Assembly: GCA_902530985.1 (NCBI GenBank) | Contig: CACACI010000004.1 | Location: 1-64,000 of the forward strand | Direction: 5' to 3' | Length of the DNA stretch: 64,000 nt | Origin: an uncultured Alphaproteobacteria bacterium | GTDB lineage: Bacteria; Pseudomonadota; Alphaproteobacteria; Methylaequorales; Methylaequoraceae | Part shown: piece after piece, positions 11,404 through 21,366 of the stretch | Position numbering within the stretch: the stretch's first letter is position 1 | Layout of the letters: each line of letters starts with the position of its first letter | Made by a program: the position numbers and the translations under genes | The notes under the pieces: model-generated | What the model was told of the DNA's origin: nothing | What the model saw: only the letters and a program-made list of their open reading frames with translations | Database searches by the model: none

Positions 11404-12762
11404 TTATTCAATTATATCTAACCACTTGTATTTTATATCCTTAAAATTTTCAACTTCATCATAATAAATTACTGACAAGCCTAAATCTCTGGCATTTAAT
11501 TCTCCCATAAAGAAAAGAGTTTCATAGTAGGAGTTAAAAAGATCTCTATAAGATTTTACAAGATCTAGTTCAGATTGAAGTAATTCTTGTTCACCATCTA
11601 AGAGGTCTAACATTGTTCTTTCTCCTAACTGCATTTCCTGCCTAAGTCCATCCAAATATATTTTATTAGATGCAATCTGCTTTTTATAAGCAGCAATCTT
11701 AGAATATGAATAATCATAGGAAGACTTTGAAGAAATTAAATTAAATAATATCTCATCCTGAGTTTGTTTTAAAAACTGTCTAAGAGCAAATAGTTGAGCT
11801 TTAGATTCTCTAATTTTTGATGATGCACTTCCAGATTGATACAAGGGAATGTCAACAGTCGCAAAAGCTGATAAAACTTCTCTCTTACTATCATTTCTGA
11901 AATAACCTTCATTTATATATGCATCTGCTTCGAATTTTACACTTGGTAATTTTTTTCTTTTTAATGTCTTTATTTTACTCTCGGAAGACTTGATTTGATA
12001 TATAAGGTCATTAATTTTTGGGTTATTTTTTGTACTTAAAGATTTCATTTCTTCAATTTGTTTTTTAAATTCAAGAACAGTTAAATCTATTTTTGGTTCA
12101 CGAGGTTCTATTCCAAAAATAAAAGAAAAATTTGCAGTTAAAGATTCCAAATTCTTTTCAGATTCTATCAAGTCTGAATCTGCCAGGGACAACCTAGCTT
12201 CTGCAATTGAAACATCAGTTAAGGTAACTTCACCAATTTCAAATTGTTCTTTAGTTAAATCTAGTCTACTTTGCAATACTTCTAAATTCTTTTTTTTAAG
12301 TTCATAATTAGATTTTTCTGTTGCATAATCTGCGTAAACTTTTATTGCGTCCATAAATATTTCTTGCTCTGTATTTTTCAATACATAACGATGAGACACA
12401 ATAGTGTTTTCTGCAACTTTAAGATTACTTAAACTACTCCCACCATCAAAAATATTCTGAGTTATACTAATACCTTTATTAGTTTCTGTCCTAATTCCAT
12501 CTGAAGTTATGTTAAAACCATGAGAGTTCGTATGAACTTTTCCTTTTTCATAGTATCCTTTAATTTCTGGTCTAAACTCAGAAAGAGCCTGTGGCATTAA
12601 TTCATCCTTAGATTTAAGTAAATTTCTTTCATATTTTATTCTTGGATTAGTCTCATAAAGTGATTCTAATGATACTTTTAAATCCGAATTCATTATCGGT
12701 TGACAAAATAATAATTGAGGAAAAATTATTATGAAATTTAGAAAAAAAAAGTTACGAATCAT
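11404..12762 (-). CDS. TolC-family outer membrane efflux protein
   Basis: Signal peptide (MIRNFFFLNFIIIFPQLLFCQ), NIFDGGSS, repeated OEP domain LDLTKEQFEIGEVTLTDV / QEMQLGERTMLDLLDGEQELLQSE. Start placed at ATG 12762 rather than 12804. Confidence 0.88.
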   Translation of the reverse strand: MIRNFFFLNFIIIFPQLLFCQPIMNSDLKVSLESLYETNPRIKYERNLLKSKDELMPQALSEFRPEIKGYYEKGKVHTNSHGFNITSDGIRTETNKGISITQNIFDGGSSLSNLKVAENTIVSHRYVLKNTEQEIFMDAIKVYADYATEKSNYELKKKNLEVLQSRLDLTKEQFEIGEVTLTDVSIAEARLSLADSDLIESEKNLESLTANFSFIFGIEPREPKIDLTVLEFKKQIEEMKSLSTKNNPKINDLIYQIKSSESKIKTLKRKKLPSVKFEADAYINEGYFRNDSKREVLSAFATVDIPLYQSGSASSKIRESKAQLFALRQFLKQTQDEILFNLISSKSSYDYSYSKIAAYKKQIASNKIYLDGLRQEMQLGERTMLDLLDGEQELLQSELDLVKSYRDLFNSYYETLFFMGELNARDLGLSVIYYDEVENFKDIKYKWLDIIE

Positions 12763-13426
12763 TTTCATAACCATTTTTCTGGTTAATGAAATCTTCCAAT
12801 TCAAATAAATTTGTATTAAATAGTTTTGTAAATGAGATTATTGAATCAATTTTTTTACCTCTTACAAACTCACCAATATAATCATCGTCTTTTAAAACTG
12901 TATAGATTTCACCATTTTCTTTTAATTGTTTACTTAAAGCACTTGGAATAGATTGAACAGAACCCTCAATAAATATCTTATCATATGGAGAGTTTTTGTT
13001 ATTTCCACTATTAAGATTTGATTTAAATAAAACAGAACAATTTAAACATCCCATTTGTGAGAGAGTCTTATTTGCTTGATCTACAAATTTTTTATTATTT
13101 TCTATACCAAAAACATAACTAACCAGTTTCGAGACGATTGCCACTGAATACCCAGTTAGGCAACCAATTACCAATACGGAGTCTTCTTTTGAAAAATTAC
13201 AATATTCAAACATTTTTGCTAGCACAAAGGATCTCATTAGATATCTTTCAGGAGTTATCATTATATCTGAATCGCTATAAACCAAATCTTTTTCTGAATC
13301 AGGAACAAATAATTCTTTCTGCGTGTTATCAAATGAATTAATAATTTCAGAATTTTTTACACCATTAGGTAATATTTGATTATTTATCATATTTGTCCTA
13401 GCAATTTCAAAAAAATTATTATTCAT
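12752..13426 (-). CDS. Protein-L-isoaspartate O-methyltransferase family protein
   Basis: ARTNMINNQILPNGV, FVPDSEKDLVYSDSDI, VLVIGCLTGYS; upstream of tolC-like gene as in many alphaproteobacteria. Confidence 0.8.
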   Translation of the reverse strand: MNNNFFEIARTNMINNQILPNGVKNSEIINSFDNTQKELFVPDSEKDLVYSDSDIMITPERYLMRSFVLAKMFEYCNFSKEDSVLVIGCLTGYSVAIVSKLVSYVFGIENNKKFVDQANKTLSQMGCLNCSVLFKSNLNSGNNKNSPYDKIFIEGSVQSIPSALSKQLKENGEIYTVLKDDDYIGEFVRGKKIDSIISFTKLFNTNLFELEDFINQKNGYENDS

Positions 13427-13498
13427 AATTATGGTATTATTAGTTATTGTTTAATATATAAGTATTAATATTTATTACAATATTTAAGAATTTTATGG

Positions 13499-13572
13499 GG
13501 TGCGGTGGCGGAGAGGCTACGCACCGGCCTGCAAAGCCGAGAACACCGGTTCGAATCCGGTCCGCACCTCCA
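13499..13572 (+). tRNA. tRNA-Cys (GCA)
   Basis: Acceptor GGTGCGG/CCGCACC, T-loop GGTTCGAATCC, anticodon loop CTGCAAA, encoded CCA. Confidence 0.93.
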
Positions 13573-13624
13573 GTAAATTATTAATGTTTTACAATTTAGA
13601 AAATTTCACTATTATAAGCCTAAT

Positions 13625-13700
13625 TCCGGCGTAGCTCAGCTGGTAGAGCAAGCGACTGTTAATCGCTGGGTCACAGGTTCGAGTCCTGTCGCCGGAGCCA
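13625..13700 (+). tRNA. tRNA-Asn (GTT)
   Basis: Acceptor TCCGGCG/CGCCGGA, anticodon loop CTGTTAA, T-loop GGTTCGAGTCC, encoded CCA. Confidence 0.95.
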
Positions 13701-13704
13701 TTTT

Positions 13705-14706
13705 ATGAAAATATTTATTAGTGGAATAGCTGGATTTCTTGGAAGTCATTTAGCTGATGCATTCATTAAAGATGGGCATCAAGTTGTTGGGTGTGATAGT
13801 CTGATAGGAGGAGAACTGGATAATGTTCCAGTTGATGCCGAATTCTATCAGTATGATTGTTGTTTTCGAAACTCTATGCTAAAAATTACAAAAGGTTGCG
13901 ATTTAGTTTATCACACAGCTGCTACAGCTTATGAAGGTCTGTCAGTATTTTCTCCTCACCTCATCACGCAGAATATTGTTACTGGATCTGTCTCATTGTT
14001 TAGCGCTGCAATCGAAAATAAGGTCAAACGGATAATATATTGTTCATCTATGGCAAGATATGGAACTAATCAAATTCCTTTTAAAGAAGAATATAATCCA
14101 TCACCTCAAGATCCTTATGGCATAGCAAAAGTAGCGGCTGAAAACATTTTAAAAAATTTATGTGAAGTTCATGGAATTGAATATGTTATAGCTGTGCCAC
14201 ATAATATAATTGGACCTAGACAAAAATATGATGATCCTTATAGGAATGTAGCATCCATAATGATAAATTTAATGTTACAAAATAGACAACCATTTATATA
14301 TGGTAATGGAGAACAAAAAAGATGTTTTTCTTATATTGATGATGATTTGTTTTGTCTTAAAGAAATGGCTACAAACCCTAAAGTTAAAAGTCAAATAATC
14401 AACATTGGTCCAGATGAAGAATTTATTACAATTAATAAATTAGCAGAAAAAATTGCAAATCAATTAAAATTTAATCTTAATCCAAAGTACGTTACTGGAA
14501 GGCCTCAAGAAGTTCTGGAAGCTACTTGTAGTGCAGATAAGGCCCGTAAATTATTAAACTATAAAACTAAAACAAAATTAGACGAAGGTTTAGAAAAAAT
14601 GATAACTTTCATCAAAACTAAAGGAGTTAAAAAATTTAGATATCATTTAGATCTTGAGATTTTAAATTCAAAGACACCAAAAACATGGAAAGAAAAACTC
14701 TTTTAA
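13705..14706 (+). CDS. NAD-dependent epimerase/dehydratase (UDP-glucose 4-epimerase-like SDR)
   Basis: N-term Rossmann GIAGFLGSHL, SSMARYG, YGIAK catalytic motif, GNGEQKRCFSYIDD. Confidence 0.9.
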   Translation: MKIFISGIAGFLGSHLADAFIKDGHQVVGCDSLIGGELDNVPVDAEFYQYDCCFRNSMLKITKGCDLVYHTAATAYEGLSVFSPHLITQNIVTGSVSLFSAAIENKVKRIIYCSSMARYGTNQIPFKEEYNPSPQDPYGIAKVAAENILKNLCEVHGIEYVIAVPHNIIGPRQKYDDPYRNVASIMINLMLQNRQPFIYGNGEQKRCFSYIDDDLFCLKEMATNPKVKSQIINIGPDEEFITINKLAEKIANQLKFNLNPKYVTGRPQEVLEATCSADKARKLLNYKTKTKLDEGLEKMITFIKTKGVKKFRYHLDLEILNSKTPKTWKEKLF

Positions 14707-14707
14707 A

Positions 14708-15634
14708 ATGCCAAAAATTAGTTTTATTTGTCCAATATTTAACAAAAAGAAATACCTTAACAAAGTTCTTAGATCAATTAAAAGTCAGAAAGGAAATTTT
14801 GATAAAGAATATATTTTTGTAAATGATGGATCTTCAGATGGATCATTAGAATATTTGAAACAAAGCACTTCATCATGGAAAAATACTATTGTTATTAATC
14901 AAACAAACCGAGGACCTGCAATTGCAACCCAAGTTGGCATTAAACATTCATCAGGAGATTATATTAAGTTAGTTGGAGGAGATGATGTAATGGCACCATT
15001 CTGTTCTGAATTATTATTAAAAACAATTAAAAAAAGAAATTCAGTAGCTGCATTCAGTTCATACAAATTAGTTAATACTTTTGAAAATATTAATTATGGA
15101 GAAAATATAATAAGTAACTATAGAATAATAAAGAACCCTTTAATGCAAACTATAAAATCAAGTTTTTCTGGAACCACACCAAACCTTTTCTGTAATAAGG
15201 CAGTTAAAAAGTCTGGCGGATGTAACAAAAATATTTTTATAGAAGACTTTTCTCTTGCTCTTGGCTTATCAAGACTAGGAAATTTTTGTTTTATAGATAA
15301 TGTAACATCTTATGGGCCAAAAAATGATAGTCAAAGAATTATGATAGGAAAAAAGGTTCAATTACTTCATGATTATAATGCTGCACTATATTATTTCATA
15401 AAAAAAAACAGCAAAATTGAAAAATCAATTATTAAAGTTGCTTGCAATAAGTCATTGGGTAGGGCAGATAAATGGTTTAGAAGAGAACTAGGTGGAACAA
15501 AGTTTAATAAAATGAATTATTATAAAATATCTATATTTTTTGGAAGAAGAGATTACCTAAATTTAATTAGAGAATCTTGTCTATTTTTTTATAATTTTTG
15601 TAATAAACAATCTATAAGATATAAAATATCATAA
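14708..15634 (+). CDS. Family 2 glycosyltransferase
   Basis: SFICPIFNKKKYLNKVLRSIKSQ, FVNDGSSDGSLEYL, VGGDDVM. Confidence 0.87.
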   Translation: MPKISFICPIFNKKKYLNKVLRSIKSQKGNFDKEYIFVNDGSSDGSLEYLKQSTSSWKNTIVINQTNRGPAIATQVGIKHSSGDYIKLVGGDDVMAPFCSELLLKTIKKRNSVAAFSSYKLVNTFENINYGENIISNYRIIKNPLMQTIKSSFSGTTPNLFCNKAVKKSGGCNKNIFIEDFSLALGLSRLGNFCFIDNVTSYGPKNDSQRIMIGKKVQLLHDYNAALYYFIKKNSKIEKSIIKVACNKSLGRADKWFRRELGGTKFNKMNYYKISIFFGRRDYLNLIRESCLFFYNFCNKQSIRYKIS

Positions 15635-15635
15635 A

Positions 15636-16427
15636 TCACTCTCCTTGATTGATAAGCAAACCTCTATCTCTTGCCACCTTTAACATTTTTAAAAAAAACA
15701 AAATACTTAAGAATAAATAAAAAGCATTTAGAAAAACTATTATTAGGAAATTAGAAAATATAAACATTCTTTCAATTAAAATTAGTCGCATAGATTCAAA
15801 AATATGAACTGTAGGTAAAATTTGAGCGATTCCTTGAACTGTTTCTGGAAGTGAATTTAATGGGTAATAAACACATGAGAAAGGTAATATAATAAAAATT
15901 ACCGCCCATGCTAGTTCCTCGAATGCATGGCCATACCTGAGCACCAAACCTGAAACTAAAAAACCAATAGACCATCCGACTATTATTAAATTAAAAAAAA
16001 AAAAAGAAAGATAAAAACCCAGTTCAAAGAGATGAAAATTAAAAAAATAATTTGCAAAAAAAATAGCAGGTGTTAATCCAATGCATGTCCTAATAAAACT
16101 TATTAAAACTAATCCAATTACTATCTCAAAATCTTTTATTGGAGTTATAAAAAGATTAGGAAGATTTCTAGACCATAATTCTTCAAAAAAAGACATTGTT
16201 AATCCCAATTGTCCTCTAAATAAAACATCCCAAAGAACAACAGCTGACAGAATTATATTTAATGAGCTCCAAATCCCATAACTTTCATTTGACATAAAAA
16301 AGTTTGTAAAAAAACCCCAAAACAATATTTGAACTGTTGGCCAATAAAAAATACTCATTAATCTTGGAAATGATCCAAATGAGATATTCTGATATCTTAT
16401 TAAAAGTGCAAATATTCTATTAAACAT
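15636..16427 (-). CDS. ABC-2 type transporter permease
   Basis: Six hydrophobic segments; paired with the ABC ATPase immediately upstream (16430..17140). Confidence 0.78.
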   Translation of the reverse strand: MFNRIFALLIRYQNISFGSFPRLMSIFYWPTVQILFWGFFTNFFMSNESYGIWSSLNIILSAVVLWDVLFRGQLGLTMSFFEELWSRNLPNLFITPIKDFEIVIGLVLISFIRTCIGLTPAIFFANYFFNFHLFELGFYLSFFFFNLIIVGWSIGFLVSGLVLRYGHAFEELAWAVIFIILPFSCVYYPLNSLPETVQGIAQILPTVHIFESMRLILIERMFIFSNFLIIVFLNAFYLFLSILFFLKMLKVARDRGLLINQGE

Positions 16428-16429
16428 AT

Positions 16430-17140
16430 TTATTTAAACAAATCCTTAAGTGATGAATAATTATTTTTTTTAATAAGATTTTTTAAATCTCCATTATAAA
16501 ATATATTTCCATTATCGAGAACCACCAAATAAGAGCACATTTTTTCAATTTCAACTAAATCATGTGAAGTAATAATTATTGTAGATTTATTTATTCTTTG
16601 ATAGTCAATTATATACTGTCTTACAAACTCAGATGTTGAAACATCAAGAGAAGCCGTGGGCTCATCAAGAAGCAATAATTTAGGTTTGTTAAGTAATGCT
16701 TTACATAGATTTACCCTTGTTTTTTGACCTGAAGAAAGCGTACCATATTTTTTGCTCAACAAACCTTTAACATCAAGGTCCAAAGTCAATCGAGAGATTT
16801 GGGTATTATAGTCATGAACATTATATAATCGTGCATAAAAAATTAGGTTCTGTATAACAGTCATTTTTTTAGGAAGTTCTACGTATGGACTTTGAAAATT
16901 AATTTTGCTGAGTATTTCGTATTTTTTTTTACGTAATGATTCTTCAAAAATATAAATTTCTCCATTTGTTGGAGTAACTAATCCCATTAACATTGCAAGA
17001 AAAGTTGTTTTTCCAGCACCATTTTTACCTAAAATACCAAATATTCCATTTTCTGGTAAAGTAATTGATATATCATTCAAAATATTTATATCGTCATATT
17101 TTTTAGATAAATTTACTGTCTTTACTGACGATCTTATCAC
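16430..17140 (-). CDS. ABC transporter ATP-binding protein
   Basis: Walker A GILGKNGAGKTTF, signature LSSGQKTRVNL, Walker B LLLLDEPTASLD. Confidence 0.93.
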   Translation of the reverse strand: MIRSSVKTVNLSKKYDDINILNDISITLPENGIFGILGKNGAGKTTFLAMLMGLVTPTNGEIYIFEESLRKKKYEILSKINFQSPYVELPKKMTVIQNLIFYARLYNVHDYNTQISRLTLDLDVKGLLSKKYGTLSSGQKTRVNLCKALLNKPKLLLLDEPTASLDVSTSEFVRQYIIDYQRINKSTIIITSHDLVEIEKMCSYLVVLDNGNIFYNGDLKNLIKKNNYSSLKDLFK

Positions 17141-18001
17141 TTAATTTAATTGATACGCTGTAAGGTTATTGTTTTTCATCATAGGGATAAGAATAAGATT
17201 TTTATGCATTAAGATCTCAAGATCTGCTGCACCCTTATTTATTTTCTTAGTACCAATAACCATACCTTTTTTGTTAATAGTCAGAAGTTTTCCATGCATC
17301 CAGTCAGTAACTAAATAACCATTATTTCTATTGAACACAATACCATCTAAATTCCCTATTGGACGTGTGCTAAAAAATTTTTTAATTTCTCTGGTATGAA
17401 GATTTAATTTAATTAATGTTCCTTTTACTTCAGTTTTAAAACCTTCACTTATTTCTCCCCAACAAGCAACAATTAAATATTTACCTTCAATTAAAAGACC
17501 ATTAGGTGAATATAAAAGTTTACTTTGTTTCCAAATATTTAATCTATTATTCTTTAAAGCATAAATTCTATTTTTAAACATATCAGAGGCGTATATAGTT
17601 CCATTTTTATCTGCTACTAAATCATTCAAAAAACCTGCATCATTTATAGAAAAAGACTCTTTTTCCTTACTGTTTATTGAAATTTTCCATATTTTATTTA
17701 TATCTGAAACAAATAAAAAGTTTTTATGAATTGCCATTCCCTTTGGCGCATCTAAACCTGTAATCCATTTTTTTTCTAAAATTTGTCCATTTACGCTTAT
17801 TTTTGTTATGTAACCATTCTTATCTTGTTTAAGTGGATCTCCGTTGATATTTGAAATATAAATTGCATCACTACCTTTATCATAAATAACTGATTCTGGC
17901 TCGTTAAGTCCGTCAATTATCCATTTAATTTCTAATGAGATAGCATTTGAAAAATAGAAAATGAATATAAAAAAGAAAATTTTTAAAAAGATGTTTATCA
18001 T
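17141..18001 (-). CDS. Secreted SMP-30/NHL-like beta-propeller protein
   Basis: Signal peptide; WITGLDAPKGMAIHKNFLFVSDINKIWKI, LLYSPNGLLIEGKYLIVACWG. Confidence 0.7.
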   Translation of the reverse strand: MINIFLKIFFFIFIFYFSNAISLEIKWIIDGLNEPESVIYDKGSDAIYISNINGDPLKQDKNGYITKISVNGQILEKKWITGLDAPKGMAIHKNFLFVSDINKIWKISINSKEKESFSINDAGFLNDLVADKNGTIYASDMFKNRIYALKNNRLNIWKQSKLLYSPNGLLIEGKYLIVACWGEISEGFKTEVKGTLIKLNLHTREIKKFFSTRPIGNLDGIVFNRNNGYLVTDWMHGKLLTINKKGMVIGTKKINKGAADLEILMHKNLILIPMMKNNNLTAYQLN

Positions 18002-18100
18002 TTTTTTTTAGAAATTCTAAACTAAACTATTGTTAACTTTTTGTATATGATTTAGGAAAAAAAGTTTACAATCAGCTAAAAAAAATAGTTTTTAAAAAAT

Positions 18101-19102
18101 ATGATAAATAACTCTCTTAAAAATAATTTTGCAGAATGTATCGGAAACACTCCTATTATTAAACTTAAAATAGCTTCAGAAATATCTGGGTGCGAAATAT
18201 ACGGAAAATGTGAATTTCTTAATCCAGGTGGATCAGTTAAAGACAGACCAGCATTACAGATAATTCAAGATGCTATAGATGAAAAAAAAATTGAAAAAGG
18301 AGGAGTAATTGTTGAAGGAACTGCTGGTAATACTGGAATTGGTTTGTGTTTAGTTGGAAATTCATTAGGTATGAAATCAATAATTGTAATGCCAAGAACT
18401 CAAAGTGATGAGAAAAAAAAAATGTTAAAATTATGTGGTGCTGATTTAAGATTAGTTGATGCCCTACCATATAAAAATCAAGGGAATTATATAAGACATT
18501 CCGAAAGTTTATCAAAATCTATAAAAAATGATAAAGGTGTTTTGTGGGCCAACCAATTTGACAACCTATCAAATAAAAAATCCCATTATTTGACAACAGG
18601 ACCAGAAATCTACAATCAATTATGTGGAAATATTGATGGTTTTATTTGTTCAATCGGAACGGGAGGAACAATTTCTGGGGTATCAGATTTTTTGAAAGAA
18701 AAAGATAAAAATATAAAAATTGGTTTATCAGACCCAATGGGGTCAGCTATGTATAATTTTTATAAAAAAGGCAAGTTAGAATCATCTGGATCTTCTATTA
18801 CAGAAGGAATTGGTCAAGGAAGGATTACCAAAAATCTAGAAAACGTTATTATTGATGAATCTTTTCAGGTCTCGGATGAAGAAGCATTGAACATTGTATT
18901 TAAAATGATTGAAAACGAAGGGCTAATTCTGGGTGGGTCATCTGGAATAAATATTATGGGTGCAATTAAAATGGGTCAAAAGATTGGACCAAACAAAAAA
19001 ATTGTAACAATTTTGTGTGATTACGGTACAAAATATGAAAGTAAAATTTTTAACAAAGATTTTTTAAAAGAAAAGCAACTTCCAATTCCAAAATGGCTTT
19101 AA
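18101..19102 (+). CDS. cysK: Cysteine synthase
   Basis: IGNTPIIKL, NPGGSVKDRPA (PLP Lys), GTAGNTGIGL, GTGGTISGV. Confidence 0.93.
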   Translation: MINNSLKNNFAECIGNTPIIKLKIASEISGCEIYGKCEFLNPGGSVKDRPALQIIQDAIDEKKIEKGGVIVEGTAGNTGIGLCLVGNSLGMKSIIVMPRTQSDEKKKMLKLCGADLRLVDALPYKNQGNYIRHSESLSKSIKNDKGVLWANQFDNLSNKKSHYLTTGPEIYNQLCGNIDGFICSIGTGGTISGVSDFLKEKDKNIKIGLSDPMGSAMYNFYKKGKLESSGSSITEGIGQGRITKNLENVIIDESFQVSDEEALNIVFKMIENEGLILGGSSGINIMGAIKMGQKIGPNKKIVTILCDYGTKYESKIFNKDFLKEKQLPIPKWL

Positions 19103-19947
19103 ATTCAATAAAAGACTATATAATTAAGGCGAATGACCTTAAAAGAAGAATAAATTCAAGTGATTTAAAATTGATTGATTGCAGATGGTACCTAGGAGAA
19201 CCAGGAAAAGGCAATAAAGAATATTTAAAATCACATCTTCAAGGAGCTATTTTTCTTGATTTAGATGAACTTTCTTGCCAATCAAATGATTTACCGCATA
19301 TGTTTCCTCAAGATAAACAATTTGCTAAATTTACTAGAAACTTTGGTATAGAAATTAATAATGAAATAATAATATATGATCAGAATGGGTTTTTTAGTTC
19401 ATCTAGAGTTTGGTTTATGTTTAAATATTTTGGCTTTAAAAAAATTAAAATTTTAGATGGAGGAATTAATAAATGGAAAAAAATGAACTTACCCCTTACG
19501 AAGATTATTAAAGGAAGAAAAAAATCAAATTATTTAAACAATAAAATTAAAGCGGGTATTTTAATAAAAAAAAAAGATTTAGAAAAATCTATAAGCTCTA
19601 AATCAAACAATTTAAAGATCATTGACGCCAGACCTAAAAAAAGATTTCTTGGCATTGATCCTGAACCAAGGCATGGACTAATTAAAGGGAATATCAAATA
19701 TAGTATTAATATACCATATTATAGTATAGTTGAAAAAAATGGCACATTAAAAACCATACAGAAACTAAAAGAATTAATCTTAAAAGACAATGAAATTGAT
19801 AAACAAAACGAAATTGTATGTTATTGTGGTTCAGGAATAACTGCTTGCAATATTATCTTAGTTCTTGAAATATTAGGTTTTACAAAAATTAAATTATACG
19901 ATGGATCATGGGCAGAATGGGGAAAAAACAAGTCGAATCAAAATTAA
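19093..19947 (+). CDS. sseA: 3-mercaptopyruvate/thiosulfate sulfurtransferase
   Basis: Two rhodanese domains; active-site CYCGSGITAC. Confidence 0.88.
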   Translation: MALNSIKDYIIKANDLKRRINSSDLKLIDCRWYLGEPGKGNKEYLKSHLQGAIFLDLDELSCQSNDLPHMFPQDKQFAKFTRNFGIEINNEIIIYDQNGFFSSSRVWFMFKYFGFKKIKILDGGINKWKKMNLPLTKIIKGRKKSNYLNNKIKAGILIKKKDLEKSISSKSNNLKIIDARPKKRFLGIDPEPRHGLIKGNIKYSINIPYYSIVEKNGTLKTIQKLKELILKDNEIDKQNEIVCYCGSGITACNIILVLEILGFTKIKLYDGSWAEWGKNKSNQN

Positions 19948-21080
19948 TAAAATTAGGAAGTAATCCAGAAAAACATCATGGATCATTAAGTGATCCAATT
20001 TATAAAACTTCAACTATAATTTTTGATAACTATAAAAACTTTTTAAAGGCTAAGAAAGATCGATTTAATCTCCCCTATTACGGAAGGTTTGGCAATTACA
20101 CAACTAAAAGATTTGAAAACATAATTAGTCAAGTTTATCAAAGTGAGGCTTCTGTGGTAACAAGCTCTGGGTTATCATCTATCACAATATGTTTGCTATC
20201 ATTTTTATCAAAAGGTGATGAAGTATTAGTTACAGAAAATTGTTACGAACCAGTTTTTAATTTTTGCTCAAAAGAACTCAAAAAGTTTGGTATTAAAACT
20301 CATTTTTTTAAAAATAATAATATTATCCAACTCGAAAAACTTCTTAATAAAAAAACTAAGGTTATTTATTTAGAATCACCTGGTTCATTAAATTTTGAAG
20401 TTGAAGATATTGAAAAAGTTATAAAAATTGCAAAAAAAAGAAAAATTATTACAATTATAGATAATACTTGGGCAACTTTTCTTGGATTTAACCCTTTAAA
20501 ATGGGGTATAGATGTTGCTATAGAATCATGTACTAAATATTTTTCCGGTCATTCTGATAATTTCTGTGGAATAATCGCATGCTCTAAAACAAACTATCAA
20601 AAAATTAAACAAACCGCAGTGAGAATGGGAGATTTTGTTTCTGCTGAAAGCTGTTCTTATGCTATGAGAGGCCTAAAAACTCTTTTTCTGAGATTAAAAA
20701 AACATGAATCAAATGCTATGGTCATCTTTAAATATCTCCAAAAAAAGGATTCTGTAAAAAAAATTTTTTTCTTACCTGATAAAAATAATCCTAATCATGA
20801 GCGTTGGAAAAAGTATTTTAACAACAGCAATGGACTAATAACATTTGCTATAAAAAGAAATGGAAATATTGAAAATTTTTTAGATAGTCTTAACTTGTTT
20901 AAAATTGGATTTAGCTGGGGTGGATACGAAAGCTTAATTCTCCCCTTAAATAGAATAGTGCCCACAAATAAAAATTATATGAAACGATGGTATTGGTTTA
21001 GAATTCATATTGGTTTAGAATCAACTAATGATATGATATTTGACTTAGAGCAAGGATTTAATAATTATGAAAAAAAGTAA
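19908..21080 (+). CDS. metC: Cystathionine beta-lyase / Cys-Met metabolism PLP enzyme
   Basis: KLGSNPEKHHGSLSDPIYKTST, IDNTWATFLGFNPL, ESCTKYFSGHSD PLP site, GWGG-like SWGGYESL. Real start may be 19917. Confidence 0.87.
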   Translation: MGRMGKKQVESKLIKLGSNPEKHHGSLSDPIYKTSTIIFDNYKNFLKAKKDRFNLPYYGRFGNYTTKRFENIISQVYQSEASVVTSSGLSSITICLLSFLSKGDEVLVTENCYEPVFNFCSKELKKFGIKTHFFKNNNIIQLEKLLNKKTKVIYLESPGSLNFEVEDIEKVIKIAKKRKIITIIDNTWATFLGFNPLKWGIDVAIESCTKYFSGHSDNFCGIIACSKTNYQKIKQTAVRMGDFVSAESCSYAMRGLKTLFLRLKKHESNAMVIFKYLQKKDSVKKIFFLPDKNNPNHERWKKYFNNSNGLITFAIKRNGNIENFLDSLNLFKIGFSWGGYESLILPLNRIVPTNKNYMKRWYWFRIHIGLESTNDMIFDLEQGFNNYEKK

Positions 21081-21363
21081 ATTTTTAATATTCAAACCTC
21101 CAAAATCAGCCATGCAATCTGGATTAAATAAGACTAAAAAATGGTGTCTTTGTAACAATGAAATAAATGAAACATTTATGAGCAGTAAGTTTTGCTGGAT
21201 TGGAAGTGCAAATCCAGAAAAACAGATTAAATTATATTTTGATAATTTGCAGTCTGCAGAAGACTTTGCAAAAAAAAATAAATATGATTACGAAGTACAA
21301 AAATCTAATGATAGAAGTGTTATAAAGAAATCATATTCAGAAAACTTTGTTAAGAAGAATTAA
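21067..21363 (+). CDS. NADH dehydrogenase accessory subunit, NDUFS4-like (ETC complex I subunit conserved region)
   Basis: IFKPPKSAMQSGLNKTKKWCL, CWIGSANPEKQIKLYFDNLQSAEDFAKKNKYDYEV. Confidence 0.87.
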   Translation: MKKSKFLIFKPPKSAMQSGLNKTKKWCLCNNEINETFMSSKFCWIGSANPEKQIKLYFDNLQSAEDFAKKNKYDYEVQKSNDRSVIKKSYSENFVKKN

Positions 21364-21366
21364 AAA

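Noticed and set aside
13573-13624. Att-like repeat between the two tRNAs
   Set aside because: No direct repeat of either tRNA 3' end was seen elsewhere in the window.
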